Positions 1-8,552 are shown, counted from the stretch's first letter. The stretch is DNA of 64,000 nt from Nitrospinaceae bacterium (GCA_029261655.1 JAJDAY010000009.1:1-64000), one strand, 5' to 3'. A program made the numbers and translations. Notes: a model not told the origin generated them from the sequence alone.

Positions 1-1
1 A

Positions 2-718
2 AAAACTCTCCTGAAAACCTATCAGGAAATTCCGAGCGCCGTGGTCGATGATATCATTCTCACCGACGACGCCAGCCAGGACGATACGGTAGAAATCTCC
101 AAAGAGCTTGATATTTTCACGCTGGTCCATGAAAAAAACAAGGGTTACGGGGCCAACCAGAAGACCTGCTATCAGGAAGCCGTTCGACGGGGATGCGATA
201 TCGTCATCATGCTCCATCCAGACTACCAGTACACGCCGAAACTCATTTCCGCCATGGCTTTCATGATCGCGGAAGGTATTTTCGACGCAGTGATCGGCTC
301 GCGGATTCTTGGCAACAAAGCAATGGCAGGCGGCATGCCGGCTTATAAATACTATGCCAACCGGTTCTTAACCCTGGCCGAGAATTTAATCATCAACCAG
401 AAACTTTCCGAATACCACACCGGCTACCGGGCCTTCAGTGTAAAAACCTTGACCACCATCCCCCTGCTGGAAAATTCGGATGATTTTATTTTCGACAATG
501 AAATGCTTCTGCAAACCTTGTATTTCGGCTTCCAGGTAGGAGAGGTCTCCTGCCCTGCCCGGTATTTTGAGGAAGCGTCCTCCATCAGTTTTAAGAGAAG
601 CGTCAAATATGGGTGCGGTGTTCTGCAAACAGCGGCCAAATACTTCCTGGCAAAAAAGGGAATCAAGTCCTTCCCCATTTTTGACCCCGCCGGAAAAAAA
701 ATCACAATCAATTCATAA
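2..718 (+). CDS. Glycosyltransferase family 2 (5' end outside window)
   Basis: Transfers a sugar from a nucleotide- or lipid-linked donor, probably in envelope polysaccharide or lipid glycosylation. The GT-A signature is clear: an ILTDDASQDDT stretch near the start, the NKGYGANQKT loop, and an HPDYQY segment where the family has its acidic metal-binding site. A GTG at 41 could start translation, but the frame is open to base 2 and the residues before it (TLLKTYQEIP) are typical of the helix after the first GT2 beta strand. The true start therefore lies upstream of the window. No C-terminal membrane helix is visible. The substrate cannot be told. Confidence 0.88.
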   Translation, partial: KTLLKTYQEIPSAVVDDIILTDDASQDDTVEISKELDIFTLVHEKNKGYGANQKTCYQEAVRRGCDIVIMLHPDYQYTPKLISAMAFMIAEGIFDAVIGSRILGNKAMAGGMPAYKYYANRFLTLAENLIINQKLSEYHTGYRAFSVKTLTTIPLLENSDDFIFDNEMLLQTLYFGFQVGEVSCPARYFEEASSISFKRSVKYGCGVLQTAAKYFLAKKGIKSFPIFDPAGKKITINS

Positions 719-760
719 AGATAAATCCTGCCTGTAAAGGGAATAACCCGGATACTTTCT

Positions 761-780
761 CCATCTTAATCTATAGATGG
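761..780 (+). terminator. Possible weak terminator hairpin after glycosyltransferase
   Basis: CCATCT and AGATGG are perfect 6-base arms around an 8-base loop, followed by GGGTTTATTT. It lies about 45 bases after the glycosyltransferase stop. The stem is short and the T tract poor, so this is only a candidate. Confidence 0.3.
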
Positions 781-837
781 GGGTTTATTTCCCATGTTTG
801 CAACTGCGTTATCTAATTTCAGCAAAAGGGGATTTTC

Positions 838-1476
838 ATGAGAATAGCTTTTCGTAAATTCAGGCCAATACTGTCGGCTTTGCTGGCTTTTATTTTTTTT
901 AGCGGGGAGGCCTGGGGGTTGGGTCAATTGCAGCTGGTCGCCAAAACGGAGGATGGCAAAATAAAAGTTTCTCTCTATGAAGAAGAAGGCCATTATTTCG
1001 GTGAGATCCGTGAAGGCTTCACTGTGATGACACCCATCGAAGTCTATCTTGACGCCAAAACTCTACAAATCAGTATGGGCGAACAGGACTACGTCATTGA
1101 AAGATGGAAACTGGGGAAATTTATAAGCTATGGCGGCATTATTCAGGATGACAGGGGTATCTCGGCGCAGGCAGAATTTAAAGGACCGCGATTGACACTC
1201 TCAGGCACCATTGAAAATGAAAAAAATGACCTCGTCCACTTTGAGGTCACCGCCAATGACCAAAAAGGCTCTTTGAAGTTGCACTGGAATGATAAACACC
1301 TGGCCTTGAAAAAATCATTCGATGGGAACCCAGGGGATTGCCAGGGCGGGTTGTTTCCGGACAATTTAGCAAAATCCAGCGGTTTCTGGTGTTCCAGTTC
1401 GGGAAGCTTAAAGGACGCTTTTTTTAAAAGCCCGGATCATATCCTCGCCTGGCTGGTTGTTTTTTTTGTTAATTAA
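838..1476 (+). CDS. Secreted or periplasmic hypothetical protein, 212 aa
   Basis: Not recognised. The first 27 residues look like a Sec signal peptide: basic RIAFRKFR, a hydrophobic LSALLAFIFF core, then SGEAWG as a possible signal peptidase I site. The mature part alternates polar and hydrophobic residues, as expected for beta strands. Two cysteines (in GDCQGG and FWCSSS) could form a disulfide. The last 12 residues are hydrophobic (LAWLVVFFVN). The ATG is preceded at good spacing by AAAAGGGG, which supports this start. It stands alone between a glycosyltransferase and a convergent small gene. Confidence 0.6.
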   Translation: MRIAFRKFRPILSALLAFIFFSGEAWGLGQLQLVAKTEDGKIKVSLYEEEGHYFGEIREGFTVMTPIEVYLDAKTLQISMGEQDYVIERWKLGKFISYGGIIQDDRGISAQAEFKGPRLTLSGTIENEKNDLVHFEVTANDQKGSLKLHWNDKHLALKKSFDGNPGDCQGGLFPDNLAKSSGFWCSSSGSLKDAFFKSPDHILAWLVVFFVN

Positions 1477-1499
1477 AACTAATCAGTAGAAATAATGAG

Positions 1500-1829
1500 T
1501 CAAGCCTTGGGTTCTTCCTCCAGCATATATACTCTTCGTTTGAAAACCCAAACAGGGGAGTAGGCCATAACCAATGCAAGAAGGTCTAAAACAATGCCCT
1601 GTCTATTTGAAATTTGATCTTCTCCAAAAAATATAAAACTAATTGAATATTGGAGAATAAAACTAGAAATGATAAAAATTAAAAAAAACTCTACCCAGAA
1701 CGTAAAGTTTACTTTCAATTTACGATTGCAACTTTTGCAAACCCTTTTTTTCACACCACCCATGAACCAAAAATAGCTTAAAGGGTGTATCGCCTCGTTA
1801 TTACAATTTGGGCATTCAAAGAGTTTCAT
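1500..1829 (-). CDS. Small membrane protein with N-terminal zinc ribbon, 109 aa
   Basis: The N-terminus carries CPNC and, about 25 residues later, CKSC, a four-cysteine zinc-ribbon layout. Two hydrophobic stretches follow (about residues 46-70 and 80-95), so the protein is probably a two-helix inner-membrane protein with a cytoplasmic zinc ribbon. It starts with ATG 48 bases after the truA stop on the same strand and may be co-transcribed with truA. The function is unknown; many bacteria carry such small ribbon-plus-membrane proteins. Confidence 0.6.
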   Translation of the reverse strand: MKLFECPNCNNEAIHPLSYFWFMGGVKKRVCKSCNRKLKVNFTFWVEFFLIFIISSFILQYSISFIFFGEDQISNRQGIVLDLLALVMAYSPVWVFKRRVYMLEEEPKA

Positions 1830-1877
1830 ACAATCCGCCTTTTAAAGAATTTCTATTCGATCCGCTCGCTCCACTCG

Positions 1878-2618
1878 CTATTTATAAAACACTTCAACAA
1901 GACAAAGCCCGTATGGACGCGCGGTGGGACCGGCGGTTTTGCGATCGCGGGAATCCAGGATGGTTTTCACCTCTTCGGGTCGCATTTTCTTACGACCCAC
2001 CTGTATCAAAGTTCCAACAATATTTCGGACCATGTATTTGAGAAACCCATTGCCGTCGAAATCCAGGGTGATGAAATCTTCATTTTTGGATATGTCGATT
2101 TTGTAAATTTCCCGCACCGGGTTTCTGGCCTCGCAGTTGGACGCTCTGAACGCGGAAAAATCGTGTTTGCCTTCCAGATAAGATTTGGCCGACTGCATCG
2201 CTTCGACATCCAACGGAGTTTGAATGAAATTACAGCGGTCGTGCAGGAGGGCGGAAGGGTATTCCCGGTTTAAAATGGTGTAACGATAAATTTTGCGGAC
2301 AGCGGACCGTTGGGCGTGAAAATCATCCGAAACTTCGGCGACATTCTTGACCACAATGTCGTTCGGCAGGAGGCTGTTAAAAGCCATCAAAAATTGATGC
2401 GGGGTCATGCCGGATGCCGTCCGAAAATGCGCCACCTGCCCCTCGGCGTGGACCCCGGCGTCGGTTCTTCCAGAACCCACCACCGACGTTTCTTCCTGAG
2501 TGATTTTCTTGAGGCAGTTCTGCATCATTTCCTGAATGGTGATTCCGTTCGGTTGCACCTGCCAGCCGTGGTAACGGGTTCCTTCATATTCAATGATGAT
2601 TTTCAATTTACGAGACAA
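1878..2618 (-). CDS. truA: tRNA pseudouridine(38-40) synthase TruA
   Basis: Isomerises uridines 38-40 of the tRNA anticodon arm to pseudouridine. The catalytic aspartate lies in GSGRTDAGVHAEGQVAHF, and the N-terminal EYEGTRYHGWQVQPN and C-terminal FDGNGFLKYMVRNIVGTL blocks are typical of TruA. With the start used here the protein is 246 aa, normal for the family. The frame extends to a TTG at 2645, but that would begin within a few bases of the T tract of an upstream terminator. The TTG at 2618 has a GGAG about 9 bases upstream and fits TruA N-termini better. A TTG at 2606 is also possible. Confidence 0.93.
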   Translation of the reverse strand: MSRKLKIIIEYEGTRYHGWQVQPNGITIQEMMQNCLKKITQEETSVVGSGRTDAGVHAEGQVAHFRTASGMTPHQFLMAFNSLLPNDIVVKNVAEVSDDFHAQRSAVRKIYRYTILNREYPSALLHDRCNFIQTPLDVEAMQSAKSYLEGKHDFSAFRASNCEARNPVREIYKIDISKNEDFITLDFDGNGFLKYMVRNIVGTLIQVGRKKMRPEEVKTILDSRDRKTAGPTARPYGLCLVEVFYK

Positions 2619-2646
2619 ACCCTGGCTCTCCGAAAAATTTCCCAAT

Positions 2647-2690
2647 AAAAAAAACGCGTCACATGATCTGCAACGCGTTTTTTCTCTTTT
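2647..2690 (-). terminator. Rho-independent terminator of the helicase gene
   Basis: The 11-base arms AAAAAACGCGT (2649-2659) and ACGCGTTTTTT (2673-2683) are perfectly complementary, with A or T tracts on both sides. On the minus strand it ends transcription from the helicase gene before truA. Because of its symmetry it could also work on the plus strand. Confidence 0.75.
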
Positions 2691-2899
2691 TTATGGCCCG
2701 ATGTCAACTCTCAATCGGGGTTGTCCAAAATTATAGATGGACTTTAGTGCTCTGAATTTTAACTACCTGAATCTGAAAAGGTGGACTGTCGTTATCTATA
2801 AGCGCCTCCTTTTTTTGATCAAACACAAGTTTCAGGATTTGCCTCAAACCTTCCAATAGAAATATAGTCCCGGTCGGGTTTTTCGCAATAGTTTTTTTA

Positions 2900-5047
2900 T
2901 TAATTTTTAAGAACTCTGGCGAAGGGTTTGGTGCCGATCAACATCAATTCATCTTCAGCACGGGTGATGCCGACGTAAAGCAGATTCCTGCTTTCGGGCC
3001 GGGTTTGAGGATAATTTTCTTCGCTCGGCTCGACAATGCACACGGCGTCAAATTCCAATCCTTTCACCTGATGAATATTCGTCACAATGATCCCCGGTTC
3101 GAAAGAAAATTGATCCCGATGGCCCAGGCGAAGGCCGGCGTCTTTGGGTATCATTTCCTGCAGATCTTCTTTTAATTCCATCGCCTGTTTGGGATAGCGG
3201 CAAATGAGAGCGATCAATTTGTTAGGCCCTGTGGACTGACACACCTGCAACCAATTGGTGATGGTTTCCAGCAAATCATCTTTATCCCCGACATTTTGAA
3301 AGGCCGGAGGCGGTCCTTGTCGCCCATCGACTTTTTTGGGGTTGCCCGCCACCCGGTTGGCCAGGGTCATGATCTGGGCTGTACAACGAAAGGAAACTTC
3401 CAGGCGGATCAAATCACTTTCATCAAGACTCAGGTTGTCTATGATTTTTTCCCAGCCAATGAATCGGCGCGAAAATAAAATCTTCTGACTGACATCGCCG
3501 ACGATGGTCAAATTATGCTTGTCTTTGACGGCGTTCATCATGATAGAGAATTCCACCGGTCCAAAGTCCTGCGCTTCGTCTATCACCAGATGATCTAGGA
3601 TGGAAATGTCCCCATTTTTTCCGGGCAATCCGCCATTCTTCATCTGGATATTGCACAGGATAAGAGACATGTCGAAATAATCCAGATTTTTATATTTCCG
3701 GTTCTTTTCAGTTTGCTGTTTCAGGTAATCCAGATGGTAGTCGAGTTTTCCATCCGGTTTCAGGTGGGCACGCAAAAGATCAGAATCCGCCAGCAAATCA
3801 TAAATATCATTGATGTAGTCTTCCATCTTCCCCTGCAGGGACCGCACCGACACATGAATTTGCTTGCGCTCTTTATCAGGCAACTTTGCCCGGTTAACTT
3901 CATGCGCAAAATTTCGGATGCGGGGAAGAATGGCCCCTCCCCTGCTTTCGTCCCATTTTTTAACCAGATGAGGCCAGCGCGCAAACGTATCGCGAATCCA
4001 TTGACCCGACCGCTCACTCTGTTTGTCCACCTGACTGGAAATGGCTGAAAGAATTTCTTCAGAAAATTTTATTTTTTCCACAAAATCAGGAAGGTTATGA
4101 AATTTGAAATGCGATTTGCCCCCGGTTGCTTTGCGAATGATCGACAACGCCCAACTGTTGAAAGTGGATGTTTCCACTTCATGAATCCCCAAAGATGGCA
4201 AAGTCGAGTCCACATAAATCTGCAACGATTTGTTCATCACCAGGACACGGGTCTTTTCGGGACGACAAAAAGAATTGCCTTCGTGCAGAAGCCAGCCCAG
4301 CCGGTGCAGGGCAACCGTCGTCTTGCCCGACCCCGCCGACCCCTGAATGATGACGGGACGGTCGGGATCGGTGGTTATCATTTCGAACTGGTCTTTGGTG
4401 ATGAGAGAAAGGATGTTCGGAAGTTTTTTGTCCGAGGAACCTATATTTCGCGACTTGTGGGCGGCAATTTCCACATCCAGGTCCAGTTTCTGCCAACCAT
4501 GACCGTTGTTATCGATGTGATAGACCCCGTCGGGAGTATCGATCTGCACCAGCCTTCCCCCTTCGACCCGGTAAGATCGTCTCAGTTTGATTTTGCCGCT
4601 CCGTTCCCGGTCGTTGATTTCCTCAAAAAATTCATCTCCCTGCTGGTAATTGAAATAGAGCGCGGAGATCGGCCCGTTGCGCCAATCCACGATTCCCGCT
4701 TCGATGTTGCTCTTTTTACCGATCAGGAAGGCGACTTCCCGGCCATCGTCTTCCGTCGTCACCACCCGGCCAAAATAAGGTTCCTCAATCAGCTCCATCA
4801 GCGTTTGGTCGGTTTCTTTACGGATATCAGACACCTTGTGCGCCACGGCTTCATCGGAAACCAGCGGCTGCCTTTCTTCCGGGTTCCACTCATTGACCAT
4901 CTGGCTGGTCAACTCGCGCGCGGCCTGATTGGCTGATATTTTTGAGGCCCGAACCTGCGGAAGTTCTTCACATAGGGACTCTACGGTCCTGGAAAAAAGG
5001 GCTTCTTCCTCCTCGATGAGCTTTTTATCGTCTTCAGACAGTTCCAT
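2900..5047 (-). CDS. HelD/UvrD-like superfamily 1 helicase-type ATPase
   Basis: Superfamily 1 motor ATPase. An acidic helical N-terminal part of about 230 residues precedes the Walker A motif QGSAGSGKTTVALHR. Then follow the Walker B/DExQ motif IDEAQDFGP, VSFRCT, the late motif HQVKGLEFDAV and LYVGITRAEDELML. A long charged N-terminal arm ahead of a UvrD core is the plan of HelD, which removes stalled RNA polymerase, so that is the best guess; DNA unwinding is the alternative. The ATG at 5047 (715 aa) has GGGAAG 5 bases upstream; a TTG 12 codons earlier lacks a site. It appears monocistronic, with a terminator downstream. Confidence 0.85.
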   Translation of the reverse strand: MELSEDDKKLIEEEEALFSRTVESLCEELPQVRASKISANQAARELTSQMVNEWNPEERQPLVSDEAVAHKVSDIRKETDQTLMELIEEPYFGRVVTTEDDGREVAFLIGKKSNIEAGIVDWRNGPISALYFNYQQGDEFFEEINDRERSGKIKLRRSYRVEGGRLVQIDTPDGVYHIDNNGHGWQKLDLDVEIAAHKSRNIGSSDKKLPNILSLITKDQFEMITTDPDRPVIIQGSAGSGKTTVALHRLGWLLHEGNSFCRPEKTRVLVMNKSLQIYVDSTLPSLGIHEVETSTFNSWALSIIRKATGGKSHFKFHNLPDFVEKIKFSEEILSAISSQVDKQSERSGQWIRDTFARWPHLVKKWDESRGGAILPRIRNFAHEVNRAKLPDKERKQIHVSVRSLQGKMEDYINDIYDLLADSDLLRAHLKPDGKLDYHLDYLKQQTEKNRKYKNLDYFDMSLILCNIQMKNGGLPGKNGDISILDHLVIDEAQDFGPVEFSIMMNAVKDKHNLTIVGDVSQKILFSRRFIGWEKIIDNLSLDESDLIRLEVSFRCTAQIMTLANRVAGNPKKVDGRQGPPPAFQNVGDKDDLLETITNWLQVCQSTGPNKLIALICRYPKQAMELKEDLQEMIPKDAGLRLGHRDQFSFEPGIIVTNIHQVKGLEFDAVCIVEPSEENYPQTRPESRNLLYVGITRAEDELMLIGTKPFARVLKN

Positions 5048-5184
5048 GCGTTCTTCCCGGAGTTTTGACGGCGAACATCCCAATACCTAAAACTTTGTAA
5101 TTTAGATTAGATTCTCCCGTGAGGTCAATCGAAAAGTAAAATTAAGGGCATTTTTATCAGTTTTTCCGAAATAAAAGTATCTCT

Positions 5185-5212
5185 TTGCAACGGCAATATT
5201 TTCCGATATGAT
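5185..5212 (+). promoter_or_regulatory. Candidate promoter for the Mrp-type ATPase gene
   Basis: TTGCAA (5185-5190), a 16-base spacer and TATGAT (5207-5212) lie about 60 bases before the ATG of the downstream gene, in an AT-rich divergent intergenic region. Sequence match only. Confidence 0.4.
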
Positions 5213-5270
5213 GGTTGCAAAAATTCACATTTAATTTAAATCCAAACACTTACGATTTTCAGGAGCCGGC

Positions 5271-6164
5271 ATGAAAACCTATGAAGATCTCGCCGGAGAT
5301 GGCGGATCAAATATCATCAGCCAGGTGGTTTCACAAAGGGAAAAACTTCGCGCCCGGCTGGACAAAATAAAACACAAGGTCGCTTTAATGAGCGGTAAAG
5401 GCGGTGTCGGCAAGAGTTCTATCACAGCCAATATAGCAGCCTGCCTTGCCGACCGGGGGCATACGGTCGGAATTCTCGATGCTGACTTGAACGGCCCCAG
5501 CATTTGTCACCTGCTGGGTGTGGGCAATGATGAGAAGCTGGTCATCAACGACGATGGAATCAAAGCCGGCGAAGGGGCGATGGGAATCAAAATCATGTCA
5601 ATGGACATGTTGCTGTCCAGCCCGGACACGCCCGTCATGTGGACGGATGACGCGGGAGCGACTTCCACGTGGGTGAGCACCATGGAATCGACGGCGCTCC
5701 GCGAACTGCTGGCCGATACCATCTGGGGCGAACTCGACTACCTGTTGATCGACATGCCTCCGGGAAGCGACCGCATGGATAATATCCGCGACCTGATTCC
5801 CGAATTGGCGGGGGTGGTTGAAATCACCATTCCTTCCCAGCTTTCCCAGCACATCGTTTCAAAATCGATCACCAAAAACAGTAAAATGGGGGTTCCTATC
5901 ATCGGCCTGATTGAAAATATGGCCACCTATATTTGCCCGCATTGCGACAAGGAAGGAAAACTTTTTGAAGGCCAGGATGCCGAGCTTTTGTCCAGCAAAA
6001 AAGGCATTAACTATATCGGGAAAATTCCCTTCGACACCCGGGTGTCCAGAAAAACGGATTCAGGATCTTTATTTTACGCCGAGAACAAGGACTCCATCAC
6101 CGGAAAAGCCATTGCCGGGGCAGTCGATTCCATTATCAAATTTATTGAAAATAAAACCAATTAG
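5271..6164 (+). CDS. Mrp/NBP35-type P-loop ATPase lacking the MIP18 domain
   Basis: Iron-sulfur carrier/assembly ATPase of the Mrp-Nbp35 class, cytoplasmic. The deviant Walker A motif SGKGGVGKSS lies at residues 41-50, followed by ILDADLNGPS (switch region) and LLIDMPPGSDR. A C-terminal CPHC pair near residue 222 would bind the bridging Fe-S cluster between two subunits. There is no N-terminal MIP18 (DUF59) domain, unlike the second Mrp at 9046-10140; about 35 charged residues replace it. The gene is followed 8 bases later by a PCP-reductase-like gene, so the two probably act together. Length (297 aa) is normal for a domainless Mrp. Confidence 0.88.
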   Translation: MKTYEDLAGDGGSNIISQVVSQREKLRARLDKIKHKVALMSGKGGVGKSSITANIAACLADRGHTVGILDADLNGPSICHLLGVGNDEKLVINDDGIKAGEGAMGIKIMSMDMLLSSPDTPVMWTDDAGATSTWVSTMESTALRELLADTIWGELDYLLIDMPPGSDRMDNIRDLIPELAGVVEITIPSQLSQHIVSKSITKNSKMGVPIIGLIENMATYICPHCDKEGKLFEGQDAELLSSKKGINYIGKIPFDTRVSRKTDSGSLFYAENKDSITGKAIAGAVDSIIKFIENKTN

Positions 6165-6172
6165 GGGGAGTA

Positions 6173-6607
6173 ATGAAATTCCTTTGCATACCTTGCGATG
6201 AGCAGATGGAAACTCAAACGGACGGCATCATGCCAGAAGAGAATAAAAATCTGGCGATGAAGTTCAAGTGTAAAAAATGCGGTCACATGATCGCCATGCT
6301 GACCAATCAATTTGAAACCGAGTTTGTCAGTAAGCTGGGTGTCGAAATGGGCGGAGCTTCCAGCGTCGGGTCCGGGCCGATGAGCATGGTCGGGTCGCAA
6401 TTGTCTCAGGCCAAAAAAGAGTTGGACAAAGGCAAACCTGAAGACAACCTCGTTTGGACGGAGGAAGCTCAGGTACGGATCAAAAAAGTTCCGTTTTTTG
6501 TGCGCAACATGGCTAAGAAAACGGTCATCAATTTTGCGCTTGAAAAAGGCGTGACCCTGATCGACGCCAAACTGATGGACGAAGTCCGGGAAAAAGTCGG
6601 CATGTAG
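6173..6607 (+). CDS. Zinc-ribbon plus PCP-reductase-like domain protein, 144 aa
   Basis: Two parts are visible. The N-terminus has CIPC and, about 30 residues later, CKKCGH, a zinc ribbon. The last about 50 residues, from WTEEAQVRIKKVPFFVRNMA onwards, match the small domain found at the C-terminus of light-independent protochlorophyllide reductase subunit B (PCP_red family). In non-photosynthetic bacteria this domain occurs in small proteins of unknown function. No other chlorophyll gene is present here. The start follows AGGGGGAG closely and lies 8 bases after the Mrp-type gene. A role in handling an Fe-S or tetrapyrrole enzyme together with that ATPase is inference. Confidence 0.75.
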   Translation: MKFLCIPCDEQMETQTDGIMPEENKNLAMKFKCKKCGHMIAMLTNQFETEFVSKLGVEMGGASSVGSGPMSMVGSQLSQAKKELDKGKPEDNLVWTEEAQVRIKKVPFFVRNMAKKTVINFALEKGVTLIDAKLMDEVREKVGM

Positions 6608-6621
6608 CAGGTCACACCTGC
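6607..6621 (+). other. Short perfect hairpin after the PCP-reductase-like gene
   Basis: GCAGGT-CAC-ACCTGC, a 6-base stem with a 3-base loop starting at the last base of the stop codon. The T-rich sequence only begins about 10 bases later, so it may be a 3'-end-stabilising hairpin or a poor terminator. Confidence 0.3.
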
Positions 6622-6728
6622 AGGAAATTTGCTTGAATTTTATTTTGACCTCAATCGTTCTTGAGCGCAAAGCGGAGTGCCTCCGCAGAAATTTATTTTA
6701 ATTCTCAAGGGTTCCTAAGGGCGCTTTC

Positions 6729-7247
6729 ATGAAAAAGTTCGGAATCGTTTTAGCGGCTCTCATTGGAGTTTTCATCGTCGTCGGGCTTATTCTCCCCACC
6801 GAATACACCGTCACCCGGACAGAGATGATTCAAGCCAAACCTGCGGCGATCCACACTCATGTGAACGATCTCACCCAATGGGATGCCTGGGCTCCCTGGA
6901 AAGATGAAGATCCCAGCCTGATCATCACTCAGGGAAAGATAAAGTCTGGCGTGGGCGCCAGTCAATCCTGGGTCGGCAAGGATGGCAACGGAGAGTTGAC
7001 TTTTACCAAATCATCGGAAAAAGAAGGCATAGATTATGACCTTTCCTTCAACGATGGCGCTTTTAAATCCACAGCCTTCATTCATTATCGTGATCTGGGA
7101 GGAAACACCCAGGTCACCTGGACGATGGAAGGGAATATGACGGTCCCCGTCGTCGGCGGCTATTTTGCCATGACAATGGATGGAATGGCAGGCCCTATGT
7201 TTGAACGCGGGCTGACCAAACTTAAGAATGTAGTAGAGAAAAAATAA
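6729..7247 (+). CDS. Membrane-anchored SRPBCC (START/polyketide cyclase-like) protein
   Basis: A single N-terminal hydrophobic segment (residues 5-23, IVLAALIGVFIVVGLIL) is followed by a START-like fold: the TEYTVTRTEMIQAKPAAIHTHVNDLTQWDAWAPW pattern (split here only by domain, residues 26-59) is the hallmark of SRPBCC polyketide-cyclase-type proteins. Such proteins bind hydrophobic ligands in a helix-grip pocket. The ligand is unknown. It ends convergent to the 7316-7615 gene and has no clear operon partner. Confidence 0.8.
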   Translation: MKKFGIVLAALIGVFIVVGLILPTEYTVTRTEMIQAKPAAIHTHVNDLTQWDAWAPWKDEDPSLIITQGKIKSGVGASQSWVGKDGNGELTFTKSSEKEGIDYDLSFNDGAFKSTAFIHYRDLGGNTQVTWTMEGNMTVPVVGGYFAMTMDGMAGPMFERGLTKLKNVVEKK

Positions 7248-7315
7248 AGCCCGCCGCGAATAGTCTGGAACAAATCTTTTCTTTTTTTGACATCATCCTG
7301 CACGAAGACTCATGA

Positions 7316-7615
7316 TTACCCAAGTGCCTGATGTGGTTTTTTCTCGCTGGTCCAATCCATCCAAGAAGGTTTCGGCGCGGGTTGGCGCAGGGGAATTCGA
7401 TTCAAAAGTTCATCATAATCGATCTCTTCACCCGGTGTTTCAGAATAAACCGGCAGGGTTTCTTCCTGAACAGGAAAAGCGGTCTGTACTTCATCTGTAC
7501 GTCCGGCCAACAGAACAGTCAGAAGAATAAACGCCAGCGTTGCCGCCGCAAGTTTGCAGGGAAAAGCAAAAATCGCAGGAAATTGTTTTACGATGGAACC
7601 GTGAGGCTCAATCAA
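7316..7615 (-). CDS. Small single-pass membrane protein coupled to XRE regulator
   Basis: Not recognised. A 99-residue protein with one strong hydrophobic helix (about residues 20-40, CKLAAATLAFILLTVLLAG), then an acidic, proline-rich tail. It would be a bitopic inner-membrane protein. Its TTG start overlaps the TGA stop of the upstream XRE gene (TTGA), a layout typical of translational coupling and the main reason to accept the gene. It may act as a membrane partner or anchor of the regulator; this is inference. Confidence 0.5.
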   Translation of the reverse strand: MIEPHGSIVKQFPAIFAFPCKLAAATLAFILLTVLLAGRTDEVQTAFPVQEETLPVYSETPGEEIDYDELLNRIPLRQPAPKPSWMDWTSEKKPHQALG

Positions 7616-8043
7616 CCTGTCGGTTTTTTTGAGGTTTTCCTCCCCTTCTCCCCTTCCAATTTGGCCAGTCTTTCTTCCAGGCCGCGGATTTTTTCTTTTT
7701 GCAGTGCAATAATCTGGTTTTTATCTTGAATCATTTCATGCTCCCATTGAGTCATAGAGCTATTATCCCTACCCCCACCGCTGTTATCAACAGGCATTTG
7801 CCTCAATTCCGGATTGCCACGGTCCTTCGCTGAGGTCTCCGGATTTTCTCCCGACACCAGCCAGGTTTCAGTGGTTTCCAGAGCCCTGGCCAGTTTGATG
7901 AGCGATTCAACGCTTGGGATATTTTTACTTTTTTCCCAATCACTTATATCGGGCGGATGACATCCCACCCGTTCGGCCAATTCCTTACCCTTGAGGCCTA
8001 ATAACTTCCGACGAAATACAATTCTGGGGCCAATGGTTTCCAT
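7612..8043 (-). CDS. XRE-family transcriptional regulator with coiled-coil tail
   Basis: Helix-turn-helix at residues about 8-62: FRRKLLGLKGKELAERVG, then PPDISDWEKSKNIPSVESL, the classic lambda-repressor/Cro pattern with a DISDWE recognition helix. A Ser/Gly/Asn-rich linker follows, then a C-terminal helix rich in E, K, L and R that looks like a coiled coil for dimerisation. It probably binds a palindrome near its own promoter or the divergent Sm-like promoter. The downstream membrane protein overlaps it by 4 bases. The family includes phage-type repressors and RodZ-like proteins; the split HTH/membrane arrangement is reminiscent of RodZ but no RodZ sequence is visible. Confidence 0.85.
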   Translation of the reverse strand: METIGPRIVFRRKLLGLKGKELAERVGCHPPDISDWEKSKNIPSVESLIKLARALETTETWLVSGENPETSAKDRGNPELRQMPVDNSGGGRDNSSMTQWEHEMIQDKNQIIALQKEKIRGLEERLAKLEGEKGRKTSKKPTG

Positions 8044-8050
8044 AAAAAAC

Positions 8051-8062
8051 TTATTGTAATAA
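8051..8062. promoter_or_regulatory. Short palindrome next to XRE start codon
   Basis: TTATT-GT-AATAA, just 8 bases upstream of the XRE ATG and covering its ribosome-binding region. It could be an autoregulatory operator, but the area is so AT-rich that chance is a real alternative. Confidence 0.2.
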
Positions 8063-8195
8063 ATTTTTCAAAATTTTATTTACTATATTGCTAATATTTT
8101 TTTGACGCCAAAATTTAAATAACTATTTGTTTATTATATACATACAATAAATATTATTTCAATTCCGAGATTTGGACTCTAAAAATATTAATATA

Positions 8196-8225
8196 TTGAC
8201 TAATTTTTTAGTTTTCATGTATATT
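8196..8225 (+). promoter_or_regulatory. Promoter of the Sm-like gene pair
   Basis: TTGACT (8196-8201), an 18-base spacer and TATATT (8220-8225). A 16-base palindrome begins immediately after the -10 box. It lies about 70 bases before the ATG at 8295, in an AT-rich intergenic region. Confidence 0.55.
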
Positions 8226-8241
8226 ATTCCGTATGCGGAAT
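8226..8241. promoter_or_regulatory. Operator-like palindrome ATTCCGTATGCGGAAT
   Basis: Inverted repeat with arms ATTCCG and CGGAAT around TATG, directly abutting the -10 box, so it would cover the transcription start. Such placement suits a repressor. The divergent XRE protein is the obvious candidate; this is inference. Confidence 0.5.
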
Positions 8242-8294
8242 TTTAATTTTTTAGGAACAAAAAAACCAGCCTTTTTAAAATTAAGGAAGCCATT

Positions 8295-8552
8295 ATGGAA
8301 TTGAATATGGGAAAAGAAAATCAGGAAGGGTTGATACCTTTGATCGGCAAACGGGTCACGTTGTTTTGCGTCAATTATATCTACACCGGGACATTGACCG
8401 CAGTGAACGATGCGTCTGTCATTCTGACCAACCCCGCTATCGTTTATGAAACAGGTCCGCTAAAAACTAAAAAATGGAAGGACGCGCAAAATTTTCCCAA
8501 CGACTGGCAGGTCCAAAAAAATTCTATCGAATCGTTCGGAGAGCTGAAATGA
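8295..8552 (+). CDS. Sm/Hfq-fold-like small protein, 85 aa
   Basis: The core LIGKRVTLFCVNYIYTGTL-TAVNDASVILTNPAIVYETG has the strand pattern of an Sm-like barrel: strand, Tyr-x-Tyr-x-Gly turn, acidic ND turn, strand. The C-terminus (KKWKDAQNFPNDW, then SIESFGELK) is also distinctive. From memory, close relatives of this small protein occur scattered in many proteobacteria, often in accessory regions; their function is not established. It could bind RNA, as Sm proteins do, but no lysine-rich face is obvious. The start has AAGGAAG upstream. Its stop overlaps the next start (ATGA), so a second peptide is probably translated with it. Confidence 0.75.
   Translation: MELNMGKENQEGLIPLIGKRVTLFCVNYIYTGTLTAVNDASVILTNPAIVYETGPLKTKKWKDAQNFPNDWQVQKNSIESFGELK

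Noticed and set aside
4097-4936. Long plus-strand frame opposite the helicase gene
   Set aside because: It is antisense to clear helicase motifs, with no family resemblance.
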